38,808 nucleotides of DNA from Candidatus Poribacteria bacterium (GCA_012267415.1 JAAXGN010000150.1:1-38808), one strand, 5' to 3'. Shown: positions 25,102 to 34,038, numbered from the stretch's first letter. Notes: a model not told the origin generated them from the letters alone. Numbers and translations: made by a program.

Positions 25102-25347
25102 ATGGAATACAAAATCCCTCTTGTTCTGACACCACAACCTGAAGGTGGGTATACAGTGACTTCTCCCCTGTTGCCTGAGTTGGTTACCGAAGGTGATTCC
25201 TTAGACGAGTCGTTAGAAAACGTCAAGGATGCTTTTGTAGCAGTCATGGAGCTTTACGAAGAGTTAGGACGTTCATTACCAAAAAATATCCAGATTTCTG
25301 ATAAGAAGAGCCTCGTGTGGTTGGAAACAGTGGTAACTGCATCGTGA
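25102..25347 (+). CDS. hicB: HicB-family antitoxin
   Basis: 81 residues with the HicB partial RNase H-like fold: IPLVLTPQPEGGYTVTSPLLPELVTEGDSLDESLENVKDA in pieces typical of the family. HicB binds and neutralises HicA and often represses its own operon. It overlaps hicA by four bases (GTGA). Here antitoxin precedes toxin, the reverse of the E. coli order but common elsewhere. It lies 18 bp after the DUF59 gene, so the pair may be transcribed with the suf genes. Confidence 0.85.
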   Translation: MEYKIPLVLTPQPEGGYTVTSPLLPELVTEGDSLDESLENVKDAFVAVMELYEELGRSLPKNIQISDKKSLVWLETVVTAS

Positions 25348-25556
25348 AATATAGAGAAGTTTCTCGAAAATTAATGACCCTTGGCTGTCAAGAACGAAAA
25401 AGAAGGAGCGGCGGATCACATCGGAAATGGTTCAATCCCAGTACCCAACAAGGTACTGTTGTACCAGATTGGGGTAGTCGTGACCTGAGATTAGGAACGA
25501 TTCGTGCTTCTGTTCGACAATTGGGAATTGATTGGCAAGATTTCCAAGATGCTTAG
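25344..25556 (+). CDS. hicA: HicA-family mRNA interferase toxin
   Basis: 70 residues. The start is GTG 25344, overlapping the hicB stop by four bases; the protein then begins MKYREVSRKL as HicA proteins do. The catalytic histidine is His26 in SGGSHRKW, and the C terminus VRQLGIDWQDFQ is typical. HicA is a double-stranded RNA-binding fold that cleaves mRNA when not bound by HicB. The longer open frame from 25317 is not needed. Confidence 0.85.
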   Translation: MKYREVSRKLMTLGCQERKRRSGGSHRKWFNPSTQQGTVVPDWGSRDLRLGTIRASVRQLGIDWQDFQDA

Positions 25557-25588
25557 AATCACTGCATCTGTCGTTAGACAAAATAACA

Positions 25589-25976
25589 ATGAATACTGTG
25601 AGCAAAAGTCCGAAAACTCTTAAGAAACACGAAAATACCTTTCATATAGAATGGAAGGATGGACATGCCAGTTGGTATCCATACCGTTATCTCAGGCAGA
25701 TGTGTCCGTGTGCAGAATGCGCCATCATCCGACACAAAGGTAAGGATATACATTCTCTATTCTCTCCACAAGGGGATGGGGATGTAACACTAATAGAGGT
25801 GTCTGAAGATAATTCAACCCACCGATATCCAGTTGGTGGGTCGGTATGCTCTTCAATTCAGTTGGACGGATGGACACAATACCGGCATCTATCCATTTGA
25901 CGTATTACGTGAGACGTGTCCATGTCCAGAATGTGCACCTATACCACAGAATGAAAACGAGGCTGAAACTGAATAA
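25589..25976 (+). pseudogene. DUF971 protein interrupted by a +1 frameshift
   Basis: The first part (HIEWKDGHASWYPYRYLR, then CPCAEC) is the DUF971 fold seen in iron-sulfur related proteins. Around 25826-25842 (after YPVG) the frame ends in an unrelated tail stopping at 25900. In the next frame the family's second half continues perfectly: RYALQFSWTDGHNTG, IYPFDVLRE, CPCPEC, and a stop at 25974-25976 that overlaps the rhodanese ATG as TAATG. The local GGTGGGT can be read as a small duplication. The join is either a real mutation, a sequencing error or programmed slippage. Domain identity is good; function of DUF971 is not firmly known. Confidence 0.75.
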
Positions 25977-26314
25977 TGCAGACAAAACCTTCACTCCCAG
26001 AAATTTCACCACAAGAACTAAGACAGAAATTGGACGAAAACCAAGTTGTGTTCTTATTGGACGTACGTGAACAAAGCGAATACGATATCGTGCATCTTGA
26101 AGGTGCAAAACTAATACCATTAAACACACTCCCACACAATATAGACAGCTTACCAACAGATCAAGAAATAGTCGTCTACTGTCATCATGGTCAACGCAGT
26201 TTCTATGCAACTGCTTATCTACAGCAAAATGGATATACTGAGGCAAAAAACCTTATTGGAGGTATTGACCAGTGGGCAGTAGAAATTGATCCGACTCTGA
26301 AACGTTACAGTTAA
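25976..26314 (+). CDS. Rhodanese-like sulfurtransferase
   Basis: 112 residues, a single rhodanese domain. The active-site loop is VVYCHHGQRS with catalytic Cys69, which carries a persulfide. The upstream LLDVREQSEYDIVHLEGA is the domain's usual strand and helix. Its ATG overlaps the corrected DUF971 stop by one base. In a suf/moaA neighbourhood it may move sulfur from SufS to other acceptors, but it may also act independently. Confidence 0.93.
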   Translation: MQTKPSLPEISPQELRQKLDENQVVFLLDVREQSEYDIVHLEGAKLIPLNTLPHNIDSLPTDQEIVVYCHHGQRSFYATAYLQQNGYTEAKNLIGGIDQWAVEIDPTLKRYS

Positions 26315-26423
26315 CACTTTTCACAGTGAAATACCGAATTTTGAAAACGACATAAAGGGATTGATTTTTACCAAAGAATATAGTATCATATTGTTAACAT
26401 CACTGCAATTAAGGGTAAGGTAC

Positions 26424-27014
26424 ATGACATCTCTTCCTGCACAGACGCTCTTCACTCCTGAAGAGTACATCACCCAAGAACGAAAGGCACGGCACAAAAG
26501 CGAATATCTCAACGGTCAGATATTTGCAATGTCTGGGGCAAGTCGCGCACATAGCCTTATCACAAGCAACATATCCAATAGACTTTACAACCAATTAATG
26601 GGATCCGATTGTGAAGTCCATTCCAGTGATATGCGTGTGCAGCCGAGTCAAAAAGCCTATTTCTATCCAGATGTCGTTGTTGCCTGTAATGAACCACGAT
26701 TTGAGGATGATGTCTTTGACACACTTCTGAACCCCGTTGTTATCGTAGAAGTACTTTCACCTTCTACTGAAGCCTATGACCGAGAGGAGAAATTTTCGCA
26801 CTATAAGCAACTGGCGTCGTTGCAAGACTACATCCTCGTTTCACAGCACAAGTTCTGTGTTGAACATTATTGTCGGCAAGATCGAAACTGGCAACACACC
26901 GAATTTCGTTCACCTGAAGATGTGCTGATAATCCCCTCAGTAGAATGCAAGATCCCCTTGCGTGACATCTATATGCGCGTTACAATTACTGAATCAAGAG
27001 GAGAAAATCAATGA
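26424..27014 (+). CDS. Uma2-family putative nuclease
   Basis: 196 residues. Typical Uma2 order: LFTPEEYITQER at the start, EYLNGQIFAMSGAS, the acidic YFYPDVVVACNE, then VVIVEVLSPSTEAYDREEKF with the ExLS motif and YILVSQHKFCVEHY. Unlike the gene at 18840 it has no C-terminal coiled coil and is a different subfamily. ATG 26424 (AAGGGTAAGGT in front) is chosen over 26361. It overlaps the next gene by four bases (ATGA). The real role of Uma2 proteins is not established. Confidence 0.85.
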   Translation: MTSLPAQTLFTPEEYITQERKARHKSEYLNGQIFAMSGASRAHSLITSNISNRLYNQLMGSDCEVHSSDMRVQPSQKAYFYPDVVVACNEPRFEDDVFDTLLNPVVIVEVLSPSTEAYDREEKFSHYKQLASLQDYILVSQHKFCVEHYCRQDRNWQHTEFRSPEDVLIIPSVECKIPLRDIYMRVTITESRGENQ

Positions 27015-27202
27015 TAGTAGAATTTGAAAACCGCTCCGGTGAAATGGAACAGGCAGAAATGGAAATTGACGAGCCTTGTCCGACCTGTTGTGGCATGCTC
27101 TTCCCTATTGTGGATTCAAAACCGGAAAGTGGATATCGCTGCAGCAGCTGCGGACTTGTCTTTAAGCCTGTAGAGGAAGAGTTACAGGTAGATTCCAAAT
27201 AA
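27011..27202 (+). CDS. Small zinc-ribbon protein
   Basis: 63 residues with two zinc knuckles, CPTCC (Cys23, Cys26) and CSSC (Cys44, Cys47), the spacing of a zinc ribbon. N terminus is acidic. The start overlaps the Uma2 stop (ATGA), so the two are probably translated together. No specific function can be given; it might bind nucleic acid or a partner protein. Confidence 0.7.
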   Translation: MIVEFENRSGEMEQAEMEIDEPCPTCCGMLFPIVDSKPESGYRCSSCGLVFKPVEEELQVDSK

Positions 27203-27219
27203 GTTGGAACGCAAGCTGA

Positions 27220-28308
27220 CTACTCAACTTCGCGAAAATTAGGTACTTTCACAGGTGCACCGCCGTTCGCAATAGATTGCTCTGAAACCAACCCCGGCAC
27301 CGTAAAATCCATAGTTGTATAAATATCAATCGGTGGGGACGTATCAGTTAAGATACTATCAATAAAATCGCGCACCTTAAAATACTCACCCAAGTCACCT
27401 ACGTTTTGTGCTTCAGTTGGTGGATTTTTCCAACGTTCAGGTAGAAACTCAGATTCATATTCTGACAACGGTTTCCACACTTCACCAGATTCAAAGTCAC
27501 GCAACCAAATCTTTGGCTGATCTCCAAAACCACGCGAACTTTCATAACTCCCTTTTGTGCCTTGTAGACTGAAATAGGAATTCGCTGGACGATTCGAAAG
27601 CATATCAATCCGAATCTTAATTAATCCCCCACTTTCAGTTTTACACAGCATCATCACAGTATCCTCCATGGCATGCTCAGGATCCGTATGAACACCAGTA
27701 CCAAGACAGCAGACACTCACAACCCGTTCACCAAACCATTGCAGCACAGGACCAAGACTATGTGTTGCATAGTTGCACCGATTAATTCCAACCTGCCAGT
27801 AATATCGCCATGTAGGATTTCCTTCAGCATCGTGATGAAGCGACTTGATGTTATGAAGATACTCTCCCTCACCAAAATACACCTCACCAAACAATCCCTT
27901 CTCTACCATATTACGTATTAGCACATTGTGCCTAAAATAGCATGTATTTTCAGCCATCGTATACTTTGCAGTTGATTTCCGAACGGCACGAACAAGGTCA
28001 TAACACTCCTCTAACTTAACTGCTGCAGTAACCTCGCTAATCACATGTTTTCCAGCATCTAACGCTTCTATTGATTGTGGTACATGCAGATTCTCAGGAG
28101 TAGCCAGCACAACAAGGTCAACCACATCTAACATTTCTGTGTAATCTGTAAATTGTTGTGAAACATTGAACCTTTCTGCTGTGTTTTTGAGTGTTGTTTC
28201 ATTGATATCGCATACTGCCACAACGTCGGTTACTGCAATAGCATTGAACGGTTGAAAATAAGAACTACCACGATGTGCACCTACAATTCCTATCTTTAGT
28301 TTGTCCAC
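27220..28308 (-). CDS. Gfo/Idh/MocA-family oxidoreductase
   Basis: 362 residues. N-terminal Rossmann domain (KIGIVGAHRGSSYFQPF, then VVAVCDINE) that binds NAD(P), followed by the family's substrate domain; the EK/EVxxA-type motif is ISEVTAAVK. These enzymes oxidise or reduce sugars, inositols or their derivatives; the substrate is not evident. The start is GTG with AGGAG upstream. It lies 43 bp after the esterase gene on the same strand and likely shares its transcript. Such genes are numerous in sponge-associated bacteria. Confidence 0.88.
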   Translation of the reverse strand: MDKLKIGIVGAHRGSSYFQPFNAIAVTDVVAVCDINETTLKNTAERFNVSQQFTDYTEMLDVVDLVVLATPENLHVPQSIEALDAGKHVISEVTAAVKLEECYDLVRAVRKSTAKYTMAENTCYFRHNVLIRNMVEKGLFGEVYFGEGEYLHNIKSLHHDAEGNPTWRYYWQVGINRCNYATHSLGPVLQWFGERVVSVCCLGTGVHTDPEHAMEDTVMMLCKTESGGLIKIRIDMLSNRPANSYFSLQGTKGSYESSRGFGDQPKIWLRDFESGEVWKPLSEYESEFLPERWKNPPTEAQNVGDLGEYFKVRDFIDSILTDTSPPIDIYTTMDFTVPGLVSEQSIANGGAPVKVPNFREVE

Positions 28309-28351
28309 AATGTCTCACTCCTAATGCATTTTAGGTGTTAGTGCTTCCGGA

Positions 28352-29386
28352 TTAATCTGAAAAGAACCGCTTTACAAATGGCCATGCCCCTGTCTTGTAA
28401 TACCGATGTCCACCATCACCGATGAATAACTCACATCTATCTTCAACACCAGCAACAGCATAAATCTCTTTCAGCCTTTCAAACGCAAACGCAACATGTT
28501 TAATTGGGAAGATAGGATCATCACGTCCTGAAATGGCACAGAACGGCCGTGGTGCAATCAGACCCGCAACGTCATACATCTCGCCTAAACGCATTACACC
28601 AGGTACATAGTTGCATTCACAGTGTCGGATAGTGCCAATACTCCCTTCAAATGTGCAGAAGTAGCAACTCGGAACTGCAACAGCGATTCGGGTTTCACAC
28701 GCTGCAGCAAAGAGAGACACAGTTCCGCCTCCAGAATTACCTGTTATAGCAATCCGTTCCTCATCAACAGGAAGATTATCTATTGACCAATCAATCAGAC
28801 GAGACATATCCCACACCCGTTCCCCAATGGGAGTACGACCAACAAGAACACCATGGACTAATTGGTGACGGCAAGAATGTGTATTATTGTTCTGCTTATC
28901 TGACTCAGTGCGCGTTTCTCCGAAAGCACGAGTTGTCGGAGCGATTGCGATATATCCCTCTTCAACAGCTGCCTGTCGAGCAATATCGCGTTCACCTTCA
29001 ATCATCTCTTTCTCTTCCTTCTCTGAATGCGCGATGCCTGCGTAGATATGGGGATGATTATGTCCATGCGGTGCAAGAATCAATGGAAGTTTCTTGGTAA
29101 TCTCCTTCGGACGAAGAAGATAAAATGGCAGAGGCACTGTCGGTTCTACCCACAAATACCAACTTTCGCGTATATGGTTGTCCATATCTAAGACGTCAAG
29201 CTGTTCGGCTTTCGGCACATAATCTGCAAGATCAGATTCCATATTATCCAAACCAAGGATAGTACGCAATTCAGGACGAAACTTCGCTTGCCATGCTAAT
29301 AAGCCTTCCCGCTGAGTCTCTCTAAATTCATGTTTCCTTGGAACAGTGGCATATAAGTTCTCAAAGTGTTTTACCGCGTTATACAT
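28352..29386 (-). CDS. Alpha/beta-hydrolase esterase (acetyl xylan esterase-like)
   Basis: 344 residues, soluble. The probable catalytic triad is Ser218 in ITGNSGGGTVS, Asp290 in SGRDDPIFP and His327 in GDGGHRYY. The oxyanion region is LILAPHGHNHPH. The N-terminal ~80 residues are a family-specific cap. These hydrolases remove acyl groups from carbohydrates or other esters; the substrate is unknown. AGGAG lies before the ATG. It is the first gene of a minus-strand pair with the Gfo/Idh/MocA gene, divergent from the epimerase gene at 29525. Confidence 0.8.
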   Translation of the reverse strand: MYNAVKHFENLYATVPRKHEFRETQREGLLAWQAKFRPELRTILGLDNMESDLADYVPKAEQLDVLDMDNHIRESWYLWVEPTVPLPFYLLRPKEITKKLPLILAPHGHNHPHIYAGIAHSEKEEKEMIEGERDIARQAAVEEGYIAIAPTTRAFGETRTESDKQNNNTHSCRHQLVHGVLVGRTPIGERVWDMSRLIDWSIDNLPVDEERIAITGNSGGGTVSLFAAACETRIAVAVPSCYFCTFEGSIGTIRHCECNYVPGVMRLGEMYDVAGLIAPRPFCAISGRDDPIFPIKHVAFAFERLKEIYAVAGVEDRCELFIGDGGHRYYKTGAWPFVKRFFSD

Positions 29387-29415
29387 TTAGCAACTCCTAA
29401 TTTGATTTGGCTTAC

Positions 29416-29443
29416 TTGACAAAAACGCAAATCATGCTATAAT
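29416..29443 (+). promoter_or_regulatory. Consensus sigma-70 promoter of the epimerase gene
   Basis: TTGACA (29416-29421), 16-bp spacer, TATAAT (29438-29443), with a TGc extension. Both boxes are perfect consensus. The start would be about 75 nt before the epimerase ATG. Confidence 0.7.
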
Positions 29444-29524
29444 ACGACTATAATAGACATTTTCCTGAGAACTGTCAACAGATTTTGAAGCGACACAGAT
29501 AATACAATACGAAAGGTAAGGGCA

Positions 29525-30409
29525 ATGAAAGTATTGATAACGGGTGCAAGCGGAAGACTCGGTCCTTATGTGATTCGAGAATTAGAAGAAAGGCATACAC
29601 CTATTCTCATGTCACGCCGACAACCCTCAGATGATTTTAGCAAACTACCATTTATTCAAGGAGACCTAAACAATTTTGAAGACTGTCAACGCGCTGTTGA
29701 AGGTGTAGACGCAATCCAACACCTTGGCGCACAACCAGGCCCCGTAGACCATCCCGATTTTCGGGCAAATGCAGAAGAAAATGGTATACCTTTTGATGCC
29801 ACTTTCAAAACCAATATGCTGGGTACTTATTACCTGATGCAAGCAGCAATTGAAGCGGATGTAAAGTCTGTAATTATGTCTGGTAGTAATTGCGCGTTAG
29901 GACACGGCTTTCGCATCAGTAAAACACACATGCCGATAGATTATCTACCATTAGACGAGGAACATCCGTGTTATCCAGAGGATTCCTACAGTTTCACAAA
30001 ACGTTGTGGTGAAGACCTATTAGCCAGTTATACACGGGCTTATGGAATCAAAACTTATGTAACCCGTCCAGCAGGTATCACACCAGAAGAACGCAGAAAG
30101 CAGATGGCAGAAAATGTAAAACCCACTGGTGGATGGTCACCGTGGCTTTGGTGCTGGGTCGGAAGCGAAGATGTAGCAAGTGCACACCGCTTGATAATGG
30201 AAAAGGCAGAGACATTGCCACCACATGATGTCTATTTCCTCAACGCAGATGATACGGCTGCCTTAGAACCCTCAATAGAACTCGTGGAAAGGTTCAAGCC
30301 AGAATTCCTTACAAAAGTAAAATCGTTGCAAGGGCATCAGTCGTTTATCAATTGCGATAAACTCAAAAACGCAGTCGGTTGGCAACACGAAACTTCATGG
30401 CGGCAATAG
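29525..30409 (+). CDS. NAD-dependent epimerase/dehydratase (extended SDR)
   Basis: 294 residues. NAD-binding GASGRLGPYV at the start (ITGASG, residues 5-10), the catalytic Tyr155 and Lys159 in YSFTKRCGE, and the Ser in VIMSGSN upstream of them: the normal order for extended short-chain dehydrogenases. Likely acts on a sugar nucleotide or free sugar derivative; specific substrate unknown. It precedes a Gfo/Idh/MocA gene by 30 bp, so the two may work on the same pathway. Confidence 0.85.
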   Translation: MKVLITGASGRLGPYVIRELEERHTPILMSRRQPSDDFSKLPFIQGDLNNFEDCQRAVEGVDAIQHLGAQPGPVDHPDFRANAEENGIPFDATFKTNMLGTYYLMQAAIEADVKSVIMSGSNCALGHGFRISKTHMPIDYLPLDEEHPCYPEDSYSFTKRCGEDLLASYTRAYGIKTYVTRPAGITPEERRKQMAENVKPTGGWSPWLWCWVGSEDVASAHRLIMEKAETLPPHDVYFLNADDTAALEPSIELVERFKPEFLTKVKSLQGHQSFINCDKLKNAVGWQHETSWRQ

Positions 30410-30439
30410 CATATCTTCACATACTATGGAGCAAACAAC

Positions 30440-31522
30440 ATGGCAACAACTGATATAGTTCGTATAGGTGTCGTGGGAGTTGGTAGTATATCCGTACGCG
30501 GTATTCTTCCGCACCTTACACAAGACGATGTCCAAGATAGATTGAAAGTAACAGCTGTCTGCGATCCAGTTCCTGGCAGAGCAGAAGCTGCATCCCAAAA
30601 GTTTAATGTACCGCATGCATATCGCACATATCAAGAGATGTTGTCAGAAGGACATGTTGATGCTGTAAGCATCGCATCACCAATCGGAATACATTATGAA
30701 CAAGGAAAATTAGCGATAGAACACGGTGTCCATGCACATTTCAATAAAACAATGACTACCACCGTTGATGAGGCGGATGATCTGATTGAATCTGCAGCAC
30801 GAAAGGGTGTTAAATTAGTTGCATCTCCCGGACAGATGTTACGTCCAATACATCAAGAAATCAAGAGACTTATAGAAGATGGCGCAATTGGAACACTCAC
30901 CTGGGCAGCTACAGGTTCCTCTTTCGGAAGATACCACGAAGCTGAATCAGTTCGCCACGGTGACGATGTATTATCCAACATCAATCCTGCATGGTATTTC
31001 CGTAAACCGGGTGGTGGTCCACTCTATGACATGACAGTCTACGGATTGCATACAATGACAGGTATCCTTGGTCCTGTCAAACGGGTGACAGCATTCTCTG
31101 GTGTCCGTGTCAAAGAACGCGAATTTCGCGGGGAAATGCTTCCGTGTGACATGGACGACAACACCTTTATTCTATTGGATTTTGGGGAGGCATTCTTCGG
31201 CTTTATCTACGGTGCAGCTGCTGGACATTCTATCAGAGGCGGATTAGCAATTAACGGCACAATGGGAGTCATTGAGGGCAGCACCATCAACGGAAAGCCA
31301 ATTGATGCACCTAAGAGAGAATTATCCCATGTAGTTGGACCCCACCGTAGTATACAGGAAGCACATGTTTTTGAAGATATCATGCAACTTGTTGACTGGA
31401 TTCGAGAGGATAAACCGACTATCGTCACAGCGGAGCATGCACGCCATGTCATAGAGATTTTTGACGCTGGCTACCGCTCTGCTGAGACAGGACAAGCACA
31501 AAACTTGCGAACTACATTTTGA
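30440..31522 (+). CDS. Gfo/Idh/MocA-family oxidoreductase
   Basis: 360 residues. Rossmann domain at the start (IGVVGVGSISVRGILPHL) with the AVCD strand end, followed by the family motif region HAHFNKTMTTTVDEAD, where the usual EKP is replaced by NKT. The second domain contains GGGPLYDMTVYGLHTMTGILG. It is clearly a different subfamily from the gene at 27220. It follows the epimerase gene and precedes the WD40 lipoprotein by 28 bp. NAD(P)-linked sugar oxidation is the safest statement. Confidence 0.87.
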   Translation: MATTDIVRIGVVGVGSISVRGILPHLTQDDVQDRLKVTAVCDPVPGRAEAASQKFNVPHAYRTYQEMLSEGHVDAVSIASPIGIHYEQGKLAIEHGVHAHFNKTMTTTVDEADDLIESAARKGVKLVASPGQMLRPIHQEIKRLIEDGAIGTLTWAATGSSFGRYHEAESVRHGDDVLSNINPAWYFRKPGGGPLYDMTVYGLHTMTGILGPVKRVTAFSGVRVKEREFRGEMLPCDMDDNTFILLDFGEAFFGFIYGAAAGHSIRGGLAINGTMGVIEGSTINGKPIDAPKRELSHVVGPHRSIQEAHVFEDIMQLVDWIREDKPTIVTAEHARHVIEIFDAGYRSAETGQAQNLRTTF

Positions 31523-31550
31523 TATTGTCCACTAACATAAAAGGTATATT

Positions 31551-33425
31551 ATGTTCACACTTGCAAAGAGGACCTTCCTATTTTTGGGATTTCTAATTTT
31601 CTCAGGCAGTATTGCTTGTCAACATCTTCCAGAACCGTTAGAGACCGATTATGATCCATCTACACAATTCAATTTGCCTAAGGGATCCAAAGCACGTCTT
31701 GGTAAGGGAACGATACACGGATTTGAGTATACAGCGGATGGTACCCGTTTCGCAGTTTTTAGCTCAATCGGGGTCTGGCTTTATGATGCAGTAACACTTC
31801 AAGAATTGTCACTATTTACGAGGCACACTGACTATGTATATAGTGGCAGCATTTCACCTGACGGTACAAAGGTTGCAGCTGGTTTCTATAGAGGTACAGT
31901 CTGTATATGGGACACTACCACCAGCGAGCTCTTATATACGTTGAAGGAACATAAATTAATGGTTACTGCTATCACTTTCTCACCGGACGGAACGATACTC
32001 GCTACTGCCGGTCATGATGGACACTTGCATCTGTGGCATGCTACCACTGGAGAACATCTAAAAGGTTCGACAAAACACACGAAGCCTATTTTAAGTATTA
32101 GATTCTCACCAGATGGTAAGATGCTTGCTACTGCAACAAAAGATGGTACAGTATATTTATGGGATGTACAGACAGGATCAACCTTAAACACAATGAAAGG
32201 GCATGATAGTGATGTTAACAGCATCGATTTCTCACCAGATGGTAGAATATTGGCAACTTGCAGCAACGACGGGACTGTCCGTCTGTGGGATACAAGCACA
32301 GGAAAAAACCTAACAACATTTTCAGATCATGGTACTTGGGTCAGAAGTGTTCGTTTTTCGCCAGACGGTGATACGCTCGCAAGCCAATCTTTTGGCGGAA
32401 AAATACTCTTGTGGAATGTTAACACCAGTGAACTTCTTAAAACACTTGACGACGATCTCTTTCACTATGGAGAAGGGATATGTTTTTCACCGGATGGGGT
32501 AACAATAACCGCAGCTAATCATACGAACATTAATTTTTGGGATTCTATTACTGGAGAACTCCTTAGGACGCTTAGAGGGTATACCACTATGATGCGAAGT
32601 GTTGATTTTTCCCCGGATGGTCAAAAAATTGCTACGGGCAGCGAAGACGGAAGGCCGCGTTTGTGGGATGCTGTCACCGGTAGACTACACACTATCTTTT
32701 ACCGACATATATCCAGAGTCAGAAGCGTCCATTTTTCACCGGATAGTAAGATACTTGTCAGTAGTAGTGACGATAGGAAAGTTCAACTCTGGGATGTAGA
32801 AACAGGAGTCCTCATAAGAACACTGATTGGACATAAAAACATTGTCTTATGCGTTCGTTTTTCACCTGATGGACGACTAATCGCAAGTAGTGGGTGGGAC
32901 ACAACGGTGCGCTTATGGGATGCTACCACTGGTGAACACCTAACAATACTACCACATGACAAAATTGTTAGCAGCGTTAGTTTTTCACCTGATGGACAAA
33001 AGATCGTAACTCATACGAATAAGCTACAATTATGGAATCTCATTACTGGTAGACGCTCAAGATTCATGTCAAACAGTCTGGGGTATGGTGTGAGTTTCGC
33101 ACCAAATGGCAGAACAATAGTTACCGGAGGACACAACGGGGTACTCCTTCGCCCTGTTGGAAGGATTGGATTGACAAAAACACTTGCAGGTGCAACAGGT
33201 GGTTGGGTTAGAGATGTCAGCTTCAGTCCGGACGGTCGTACAGTTGCAAGTGCCAACAGAGACGGCAATGTGACAGTGTGGCATATATCTGATAGCAATG
33301 CAATAGTCAGTTTTGCAGGACACAGTTCTAACGTCAATGAAGTCTCCTTCAGTCCGGATGGCCACACAATCGCAAGTGCAAGTGGAGATGGAACAGTGCT
33401 TTTATGGGATGTTAAATTGGATTGA
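31551..33425 (+). CDS. WD40-repeat lipoprotein with two predicted propellers
   Basis: 624 residues. The N terminus is a lipoprotein-type signal: basic residues, a hydrophobic stretch and a SIAC box near residue 23, so the protein is probably lipid-anchored outside the cytoplasm. The remainder is about 14 WD40-like repeats with FSPDG at the turn and LWD or LWN at the end, enough for two seven-bladed propellers. WD40 propellers serve as binding platforms, and no catalytic domain is seen. Such proteins are abundant in Poribacteria. It follows the oxidoreductase gene closely. Confidence 0.85.
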   Translation: MFTLAKRTFLFLGFLIFSGSIACQHLPEPLETDYDPSTQFNLPKGSKARLGKGTIHGFEYTADGTRFAVFSSIGVWLYDAVTLQELSLFTRHTDYVYSGSISPDGTKVAAGFYRGTVCIWDTTTSELLYTLKEHKLMVTAITFSPDGTILATAGHDGHLHLWHATTGEHLKGSTKHTKPILSIRFSPDGKMLATATKDGTVYLWDVQTGSTLNTMKGHDSDVNSIDFSPDGRILATCSNDGTVRLWDTSTGKNLTTFSDHGTWVRSVRFSPDGDTLASQSFGGKILLWNVNTSELLKTLDDDLFHYGEGICFSPDGVTITAANHTNINFWDSITGELLRTLRGYTTMMRSVDFSPDGQKIATGSEDGRPRLWDAVTGRLHTIFYRHISRVRSVHFSPDSKILVSSSDDRKVQLWDVETGVLIRTLIGHKNIVLCVRFSPDGRLIASSGWDTTVRLWDATTGEHLTILPHDKIVSSVSFSPDGQKIVTHTNKLQLWNLITGRRSRFMSNSLGYGVSFAPNGRTIVTGGHNGVLLRPVGRIGLTKTLAGATGGWVRDVSFSPDGRTVASANRDGNVTVWHISDSNAIVSFAGHSSNVNEVSFSPDGHTIASASGDGTVLLWDVKLD

Positions 33426-33482
33426 CACCTAAAACATCATAGCGAATGCTCAGATCTATATACAAGACCCAAAGGAGAAAAA

Positions 33483-33734
33483 ATGAAATTTGAAAAACAA
33501 GAAACCTTCTCAGTAGATGGTCTCATTACCTGTGATGCTGAGGTAATGAGTGGTACTCCAGTTTTCAAGAATACCCGTGTCCCTATAAAGAACCTAATTG
33601 ACTATTTAGAGAGTGGAGAAACACTTGATGAATTTTTGGAAGATTTTCCATCTGTCAAACGCAATCAGGCAGTCAACGTTCTACAACTTGCCAAGGAAAT
33701 GCTGCTAACACACGTCTATGCAAATTCTAATTGA
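33483..33734 (+). CDS. DUF433 antitoxin
   Basis: 83 residues with DUF433 features: LITCDAEVMSGTPVFKNTRV then IKNLIDYLESGETLDEFLEDFP. It shares its reading order and 17 bp of overlap with the DUF5615 gene downstream, the standard arrangement for this toxin-antitoxin type. AAAGGAGA stands before the ATG. Compare the solitary copy at 21209. Confidence 0.87.
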   Translation: MKFEKQETFSVDGLITCDAEVMSGTPVFKNTRVPIKNLIDYLESGETLDEFLEDFPSVKRNQAVNVLQLAKEMLLTHVYANSN

Positions 33735-34038
33735 TGAATGTTTACCCAAAAAACTGAAGAAGGAATTAGACAGATTCTCAGTATTCACTGTTCAAGAAAT
33801 AGGATGGGCAGGAAAGAAAAACGGGGAATTACTCCAGCTAGCTGAAAAGAACTTTGATGTGTTCTTAACTGCAGATCAAAATATAGAATCACAACAGAAT
33901 CTCAAATGTTTTAATATCACTGTTGTAGTACTTGTTGCACCACAAAACAAGTTAGAAATACTACTGCCTTTAATGAGTAAACTAAGTAACGAATTACAAA
34001 ACATTCAACCTTATGAAATCGTCTACATTGAACCTTAA
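33718..34038 (+). CDS. DUF5615 PIN-like toxin
   Basis: 106 residues. MQILIDECLPKKLKKEL, with an acidic Asp-Glu at positions 6-7, and VFLTADQNIE in the middle match the DUF5615 PIN-like family, which is predicted to be the RNase toxin partner of DUF433. The start codon lies inside the end of the DUF433 gene, so translation is coupled. The toxic activity is not proven for this family as a whole. Confidence 0.85.
   Translation: MQILIDECLPKKLKKELDRFSVFTVQEIGWAGKKNGELLQLAEKNFDVFLTADQNIESQQNLKCFNITVVVLVAPQNKLEILLPLMSKLSNELQNIQPYEIVYIEP

Noticed and set aside
26317..26335. TTTTCAC/GTGAAA palindrome after the rhodanese gene
   Set aside because: Loop of about one base cannot form a hairpin; it might be a protein site but nothing supports this.
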